Shown here piece after piece: positions 6,987 to 12,716 of a stretch of DNA of 12,716 nucleotides (its first letter is position 1; each line of letters starts with the position of its first letter). This DNA is from Ramicandelaber brevisporus (lineage: Eukaryota > Kickxellomycota > Ramicandelaberales > Ramicandelaberaceae). Position numbers and translations under genes: made by a program. The stretch lies in NCBI GenBank assembly GCA_025201865.1, contig MU602949.1:1-12716 (forward strand), in the 5' to 3' direction. The notes beneath the pieces were generated by a model. That model worked only from the letters and a program-made list of their open reading frames with translations, did not search any database and was not told the origin of the DNA.

Positions 6987-9900
6987 TCAATGCAATCCAA
7001 ATTCACCACTCTCCGTAATGGCACAGAGTAGTTTCTTCTCAAATACAGTGCGACTCGTGTATCGCCAAATGCTCAGCTGATTGAAACACGTGTGCGCCTG
7101 AGGCAATCTCTCCACCTCCGTTGATGATGCTGTCGTCGTTGATGTCGTTGTATCAGAGTCTAGTAATGAAATCTTGAACACAAACGCAGAAGCTGTAGCG
7201 CCAGGTGCAGGAAGACGGTCACTGCCAGTCACAAACACGAGCAACTTGCGACGCTGTTCTTCGTTCATCGAGTCACAAATTGCCCAGAAATCGGCTAGCA
7301 ACCTAGCATTGGCATGTTGACGACAGCGATGAATCATATTCTGCAGCTTGGTTAGCAGTTGCTGCTGTTGAGGCGATGGCTGTGATTCGATAAATGAGAG
7401 CGAGGAAGTGATGGCTGCTGCTGAAGGAGAGCTGCTGACAGACATGTCGGTTGGCAATGGAAGAATGCTGCCTTCCTCAATGTCTCCAGCTAATTGTGCT
7501 GGATTTAAGCTGTGGCTGAGCACATCGCGCAGCGTGACACTGGTAGCTGAGGTGATACTGTTGAGGACATCGTCAGCTTTACAGTCATTGTTCAGAATGG
7601 ATGCAAATCGACACAAGCAGTGTCCATTTGTATCACCATGGAGGATTCTGTCAGACTTGTCTGGTGATGGCCACCACTCTGGCTGCTCGATTGAGTTGTA
7701 ATCTGCACTTTTGATTGCCTCAACATCTTCATCAATCAAGTCAAATCCTTCATAAATGGCAACATTTCTTAACAAACCCACATCCACTGGCTCTCTAGAT
7801 CCACAAACTAGCAGCTCAATCTCTTCTGGTCTGAACAGAGTCAATGCATTTCCACCACAGACCATGTCAAAGCCACGCTTAAATATAGTAAACTGTTCAC
7901 TAACACTAGTATCCAGCACAAAGTTAGTATATCGATTTACATATTCCTCGCGATTTGACCAGCTGACTGGAATATTCTCTCCATTGTGAACCAGCGGCAC
8001 ATCAACAATTCGTCCATATCGATCGTATACAGAGGCTGTGAATGTGATGCCGTAGAATGCTTGTGAGAATGCCTCGCTTGCACTCATTCCATCTGGGACA
8101 TCGTTTCTGTGATTTCCAAAGTCCAGCAATGTCCTGAGTCCATTTCCAAGGGCAGGTCGCAGCTCAATAAAGTCGACAAAAGTTGGCTTTATTCCAATTA
8201 GTTTCTTGTAGCATGCCAGCGGGAGTCTAATGTCCAATATGGTGGAGTTATATATTGCCAGTCCAATGACAATTCCAGTTAAAAAGTACTTTTGTAAAAA
8301 TACATCATCACTTTGATTTGCATAGTCTGATCTAAACCAATTCAACTGAGAATCAGAATCAATTTCAAATAGTCCAAAGTCAACACTCATCAAATCTCGA
8401 ATTAATAACATGAACCATTCTTTAGTCAATCCACCTGCGTCAATCCCTTCTTCTCCAATAAAGTTAATTCGCAATTTCTTTTTGAGGAAATGCTGATTGC
8501 GTGCAATTTGAGTCAATGAATCACTAATTAAATTAGATCGACGAACTCTCAATTCGAGATATGGCACTGGTCCATCATCCACCATGGATGTGCTTGCGCT
8601 GGTAGTCGATGATGTCATTGAAGCACTGTTATACAGAGTGGAATTGAGATTGCGCTGCTGATGAGCCAATTGCAATTGATGATGAAACAGAGAAGTGAAG
8701 AATGTTTCTCTAACTTTACTTTCCATTTGTCTCCATGCATCCAATCTGATTATAGTCATTTTGGCAGACAATGGCAGTAACAATGGATACTGACAAAACG
8801 CAAACTTTCCTGCCATTCGTTGCTGCCACACATCAAAGTCTACTGCCAAATCAATAGTCTCAAATATCTTGGCACTATAGAATATATCAACTGTCGTCTT
8901 ATTACTGCGGCGAATAATACCAGTGGAACGAGCCAAGAGCATATCATAGGATGCACAGAGAAGTGACATTGTACGGGCTGCGGCAACTATACTCCAGTCT
9001 GCCGAGTAGATGGAATGACGCAGTGGCTGCTGCTGTTGCTGTTGTTGTGCACGTGATGGCTGTCTGATAGAGTCATCGCTCGATGTCTCGATACTTGCAG
9101 TCTGATTACTGAGTATATTCTCTGTAATACTGTTTACACTGCCAGCAAATGAATGTCTGTCTGGGGAAGTTGCAGCCGGAGCAGTTCTTCTCCGTAACAA
9201 TATGCGTGGCTGTTGGTTTTGTTGATTTTGTTGATCTCTCTGTTGTTGTTGCTGTTGTTGCTGTAAAAGTATGTCCAATCTGTGGGTGATTAATCCATTA
9301 ACCAATTTGGCTTTTCTTTTAATATCCTCAATGGACTGTCTTGAAGTCCAACTAACCAAATAATGATGCAGTCTGTTACTTAAACCAGATACTATTCCAA
9401 TCAATCTTCTCGTAATCTGTAGATGCAACACTGATTCTTGCGGAAATTGCAGCTGTCTCAATATGGGATTCTCCAGCAGTATAATTAACCATCTTATGTC
9501 TTCCTTTCTTCTCAATGGCCTTCCTGGTCGCTTTAATAGCTTATCAATAGCCAGCATCATTGTTCTCACAAAGTCTGCAGGAAGTTTAGATGCAATTATT
9601 CTGTATGCTGCACGAACATCTGCCATCAATATACCACAATCTAAAGTTGAAGTTGAAGAGTTGTCATTAAGAAAGCTGTGATTGAGTGCATCAATGTTAC
9701 CAAAGCAATCCGATATCATCAACTGCAAATGAGCAGCCACTGTGGGATCATGATTATAAGCCACAACTGCTGCATTGAGTTTAGACAGTGTTAATGCTGC
9801 TCTGAGGCGACGCGCACTGATTGGTCGATTTGTAGAGAGATCAGATACAGTGTCGCAAACTGTGCATTTGAAACACGGCGCAGTTGGCGTATATCGAACA

Positions 9901-10317
9901 ATAGTGCCACAGCAAATGCATTGATCAATCGCAGTTTCTTCAGAGGGAGGAGGATGTGGATGTGGAGACAGTTGAAGAGTTTGCCCAGTACTGTTGACCG
10001 TCTGAATATTCCCTGCTGCTGCTGTAGTTGCTGTAGCCGCTGGTCTTGTAGATGTTGATGATGATGATGTGGGAGTAGATGGCATGTTCTGATTGGATGA
10101 GAGGGATGTAACAAAGCTGCCTTGTTTTGAAGATGGTCTCTCTGTAGGAGCACTGCGGCTTCTAACCAATTTATCATCAGAGCATCCACTATTTCCAGAA
10201 GAGGATGAGTTTGACTTTTGATTGGCCATCATGTTTACAGTAATGGTATTGGTAGTATCCGTAGCAGCTGTAGTAGTAGCTGTAGCTGGCAAAAATGTAG
10301 CCACTTTGGGCGAAGTT

Positions 10318-10348
<31 letters not shown>

Positions 10349-11528
10349 ACATGTCAGTGGTGTTGAATGGTTGCAAAGTTGATGTTGAAGTGGAAGCAGA
10401 GGAAGGATTCAAGTTGAGGTGTAATTGCCGCTGTAGTTGCAGTTGTGTTCGTAGCTGTGTTTGTGTTTGTGTTTGCTGCTGGTGTTGAGTTGAATTGTGA
10501 GGCAAAAATAAAGATAGAGCAGGGATAGGGATAGGGTGAGGAGGGTGACGCTGTTGCTGTCGCTGTTGCTGTTGTTGCTGTTGTTGCTGTTGTTGCTGTT
10601 GTTGCTGTTGTTGCTGTTGTTGCTGTTGTTGCTGTTGTTGTTGCTGTGAGATAGCTACACCTGCTGTATGAGTTTCACCCAATTGCTCAATTGCCTCACA
10701 TTCCGAATTTGAAATCACTGGGAAGAATGGCGGCTCTGCTACTTGCTGTATTTGCAATTGCGGTTGCGGTTGCGGTTGTATGTGTGGCATTTTGTGTGTC
10801 TCTGCTTCTGTCTCTGTGTCTGCCTCTGTTGCAATAGTGGCAGTAGTTGTATCAAGTTCTGTCTGAATATGAGTTGAGTCTCTGCCACTCAAAGTGCTCT
10901 TCGTTCCGAGAGTACCATCCACTGACAACGGCGGCAGCGGCTCTTCTTCGTGTCTACACTGACGATTGTGTGACTGGAGCTGACCTTCTATCTTGGTTAC
11001 ACTTGATAATGATACTGACGCGTGCGGCTTACTAGACTGTTGGTACTCGTTAGAGTGGTGATGGTCAAAGTGGTCAAAGTGTGTGAAGTGACTGTCGTCA
11101 GCAATACTATTGCCACTCATCTCACTGAATTCGCTCAGCTGATGTTGCTCTTGGTGGTTCAACAATACACTGCGTCTTTGTCTCGTTGATGCTGCAGGCT
11201 CTTTTAGTGTGCTGTGGTGTATAATACGTGGCAATTGCGTGGATGTGGATGTGGATGTGAATGCTGCTGAAGATTCGATATCGGAGCTCACATCGATATT
11301 CACCGATTCAGATGATAACGTCAGCCATCGAACCTCCTTTGGTGGAGCAGCTTCGCTAGAGTCGGCACTCATAGACTGTGTTGGCTGTAGCTGCTGCGAC
11401 TGATACCTTCGCTGCTGCTCGTGGCTGTCTGCTTGCCGCTGCCGCTGCCGCTGCCGTCGCTGTTGCTGCTGTTGTTGCTGTTGCTGTTGTTGGGGCAGTG
11501 ATTGTGGTGTTGTTTTTGTTGTCATCAT
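6987..11528 (-). CDS. HUL4: HECT-type E3 ubiquitin ligase, Hul4-like
   Basis: The 1,513-residue product transfers ubiquitin from an E2 to its own catalytic Cys and then to substrate Lys. The ATG at 11528 is the first after an in-frame TGA at 11562-11564. Residues 1-530 are low-complexity, rich in Gln, Ser and Thr. A Cys cluster follows (C537-x-C539-C540-G, then C552, C555, C558), probably a zinc finger; fungal Hul4-type ligases carry a similar CCG...CxxC element ahead of HECT. A helical middle region includes LLENPILRQL and FCQYPLLLPLSAK (911-923). HECT starts near Y990, with GEEGIDAGGLTKEWF at 1025-1039 and FRPEEIELLVCGS later in the N-lobe. The C-lobe has FVTGSDRLP, LPQAHTCFN with catalytic C1481, and ends EFGLH, keeping the Phe at -4 that HECT enzymes need. 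HECT is normally about 350 residues; here it spans about 520 because roughly 120 residues are inserted between W1286 and W1415. The Hul4 assignment rests on motif resemblance; membership of HECT is certain. Confidence 0.96.
10317..10343 (-). repeat. Trinucleotide run encoding 9 Ala in HECT protein
   Basis: Nine consecutive Ala codons, almost all GCT, encode residues 396-404. It is the same AGC/GCT-type repeat as the CAG-containing Gln tracts but read in another frame, which suggests that the underlying repeat expands regardless of the amino acid it encodes. Confidence 0.9.
10551..10646 (-). repeat. Gln tract (28 Q + R + 3 Q) with 9-bp unit
   Basis: Positions 10563-10646 encode 28 consecutive Gln (Q295-Q322), followed by Arg323 and three Gln. 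The codons follow a CAA-CAA-CAG order, visible on plus as CTG-TTG-TTG, with eight successive copies of the 9-base unit. The regular order shows that the tract grew by 9-bp duplication, not only by single-codon slippage. Confidence 0.95.
11460..11492 (-). repeat. N-terminal CAG/CAA run encoding 11 Gln
   Basis: Eleven Gln codons (Q13-Q23) near the start of the HECT protein, followed by an alternating Arg/Gln stretch (about 24-32, from CGG and CAG codons). The codon order is irregular, unlike the 28-Gln tract. Confidence 0.9.
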
Positions 11529-11901
11529 CTGCCGCTGCCCCTGCTGGTTGCTGTTGTTGCCTCAATATTGATGGCGACTGTTCGAGTGAGTGATTGCTGA
11601 TTTTGGTTGACCACGAGTGCTCGCACGCTCTTGCATCTACTAAAGCTGAAGGTTGAAATAGAACAACCTCGTTATCAACACTGTCAATACGGCTCTTGCG
11701 AAGTCAAACCGATTGGCTCTTTGCTGCGTCTATTGCTGGCGGTTGGTTGTTGCCACCGATCGCGAAATAAAGGCGTGAAATTGAGGCTTGATGCTGACTT
11801 TTTTGGTTGTGGAGAAGTAAACTTGGGGAGTAAGCTGAAAGATAGCGACAAAAGGGGGAGAGCCTTCTTACAACTAGAGAACTATGTACTCGATCCGGAG
11901 G

Positions 11902-12095
11902 GGATGCAATAAGTTGTGCTAGGGAACATATAAACATGACGCCTCTCTCGTTCGCTCTCTCGTTCTTTCTCTCTCTCGTTCTCACTCCCTCACTCTTTCG
12001 CTCGCTATACACGGCGGCTGTAATATTTGCATCTGACTTGTGTTCCGGACCGAGGCTCAACATTTAGCTGCGTGGTGGGGATCGGATGCAATAAG
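11902..12095. repeat. Separated direct repeat GGATGCAATAAG
   Basis: GGATGCAATAAG occurs exactly at 11902-11913 and 12084-12095, 182 bases apart, flanking the CT-rich tract in non-coding DNA. Both copies are preceded by GATC-like sequence with a run of G. The function is unknown; candidate shared regulatory sites or a relic of a small duplication. Confidence 0.6.
11943..11981. repeat. Three copies of CTCTCTCGTTC
   Basis: The exact 11-mer starts at 11943, 11955 and 11971, within a longer CT tract. It is about 415-450 bases upstream of the HECT ATG, where the gene-sense strand reads GAACGAGAGAG. It could be a cluster of binding sites for a GAGA-type factor or simply a degenerate microsatellite. 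Confidence 0.7.
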
Positions 12096-12288
12096 ATCAT
12101 ACCGAGAAAACACTTAGCGCCACAGTGAATGGTACATAACCATTTCAAGTAAACAGAGAGAGAAAGGCATGCAGCACAGCTCTTTGGGTGGACTTAGCCA
12201 TTGAAATGTCGTTTAATACTTAGAGTAAAGATCGAAAAAGACTTGAGTAAAAGTAAAAGTGATAAAAGAGCAGCTTGGTTAATATGAT

Positions 12289-12716
12289 CTATAGAATATT
12301 CCTTAAATATTGAGTGATTATATTAACATCGGCATTTACGAGTATCGTGAAATGAGGCTCTTGCACTAATGTAGACATTGATGGACAGATCGCATTAACA
12401 ATGTTCTTCATCTCGATTTGTTGTGGTGGCTCCTTCGTTTCAATCACTATAAGATCGGCAACACTGCGCATACCGCTAGTTATGTCACGAATGTCAGATA
12501 AATTCACGAACGAACCTTTTAAGTGCACTTTGAAGAGAGCTGGAAGGCTGAAAATAACCGCAAACGCCGTGCTTGTCATGTACTCAAATCCAGTTAACGT
12601 GAGGCGTCTGATGCGCGAGTTCGTCAATAAGCTTGCTTTACTGTCGCCATGTATGTGATTATAGCATCTACTGTTCAAGTTGAGCGGCTGAGGACAGACT
12701 GCGCGAATTCCACGAG
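12289..12716 (-). CDS. C-terminal part of an uncharacterised, possibly leucine-rich-repeat protein
   Basis: The minus-strand frame is open from the right edge to a TAG at 12289-12291, about 141 residues, and has no obvious start inside the window, so it is taken as the 3' part of a gene that begins further right. Hydrophobic residues recur at spacings like those of leucine-rich repeats, for example IRRLTLTGFEYM followed some 20 residues later by LPALFKVHLKGSF and then VADLIVIET. Such degenerate repeats are common at the ends of fungal F-box/LRR proteins, but no F-box is visible here. It ends in ITQYLRNIL, with no membrane segment. The reading could be wrong: the fragment is short and the family match rests on pattern only. 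Confidence 0.5.
   Translation of the reverse strand, partial: RGIRAVCPQPLNLNSRCYNHIHGDSKASLLTNSRIRRLTLTGFEYMTSTAFAVIFSLPALFKVHLKGSFVNLSDIRDITSGMRSVADLIVIETKEPPQQIEMKNIVNAICPSMSTLVQEPHFTILVNADVNIITQYLRNIL

Larger units (their letters stand above)
11529..12288. promoter_or_regulatory. Intergenic region: HECT promoter/5' UTR and 3' end of the right-hand gene
   Basis: This 760-base gap lies upstream of the HECT ATG and downstream of the next minus-strand stop. No convincing coding region is seen; open frames of 101 and 119 residues have no recognisable composition or motif. It contains a CT-rich tract (11942-12005, plus strand), an exact 12-bp direct repeat, and a small dyad AATGGT-ACATA-ACCATT at 12128-12144. 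ATTAAA on minus at 12212-12217, about 72 bases past the stop at 12289, could be the poly(A) signal of the right-hand gene. Confidence 0.55.

Noticed and set aside
10222-10488. Val/Ala/Cys-rich plus-strand frame
   Set aside because: It is the antisense reading of Gln, Thr and Ala repeats in the HECT gene.
11607-11912. 101-residue plus-strand frame in the same gap
   Set aside because: No recognisable domain, overlapped by a frame on the other strand, and no sign of coding constraint.
11704-12063. 119-residue minus-strand frame upstream of the HECT gene, as a separate gene or uORF
   Set aside because: Its composition follows the CT/GA tract and no motif is visible; without transcript data it cannot be supported.
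1-12716. A co-regulated cluster or defence/mobile system spanning the window
   Set aside because: The recognised genes act in unrelated processes, strands are mixed, intergenic gaps are typical, and no transposase, integrase, terminal repeats or array is visible.

Overview
The window looks like nuclear DNA from a gene-dense eukaryote with few introns, most likely a fungus. It carries a pepsin-type aspartic protease, a phospholipid:diacylglycerol acyltransferase (PDAT) of the yeast Lro1 type, and a HECT ubiquitin ligase of the fungal Hul4 class. The three complete genes are single open frames of 826 to 1,519-residue scale with no visible introns, and they carry long Gln, Asp and Ala tracts. 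This combination, plus a possible leucine-rich-repeat gene at the right edge, would fit an early-diverging fungus such as a member of Kickxellomycotina. That placement is a guess; nothing here fixes the species.

Layout, left to right: (1) 1-241, plus strand, the last 79 residues of an aspartic protease, strikingly GC-rich. (2) 242-882, non-coding, holding the protease 3' region and the PDAT promoter, with a long pyrimidine tract just before the PDAT start. (3) 883-3942, plus strand, PDAT. (4) 3943-4107, a short convergent intergene with a poly(A) signal for each neighbour. (5) 4108-6588, minus strand, an 826-residue protein I do not recognise, with a 22-residue Asp tract. (6) 6589-6986, its promoter and the 3' end of the next gene. 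(7) 6987-11528, minus strand, a 1,513-residue Hul4-like HECT E3 ligase with a Q-rich N-terminal half, a Cys-rich finger and a complete catalytic C-lobe. (8) 11529-12288, non-coding, with a CT tract containing a threefold 11-mer and a separated 12-bp direct repeat. (9) 12289-12716, minus strand, the C-terminal part of a possible LRR protein running off the window.

The genes do not form an evident pathway or cluster. They cover proteolysis, storage-lipid synthesis, ubiquitin transfer and two unknowns, which is ordinary eukaryotic gene neighbourhood. I found no mobile element, CRISPR array, tRNA, rRNA or new multi-gene system. The points worth a second look are unusual insertions placed next to catalytic elements (a Lys-rich block before the PDAT nucleophile and about 120 residues in the HECT inter-lobe hinge), the 9-bp periodicity of the largest Gln tract, the unknown acidic/basic 826-residue protein, and repeated short motifs in the intergenic regions.
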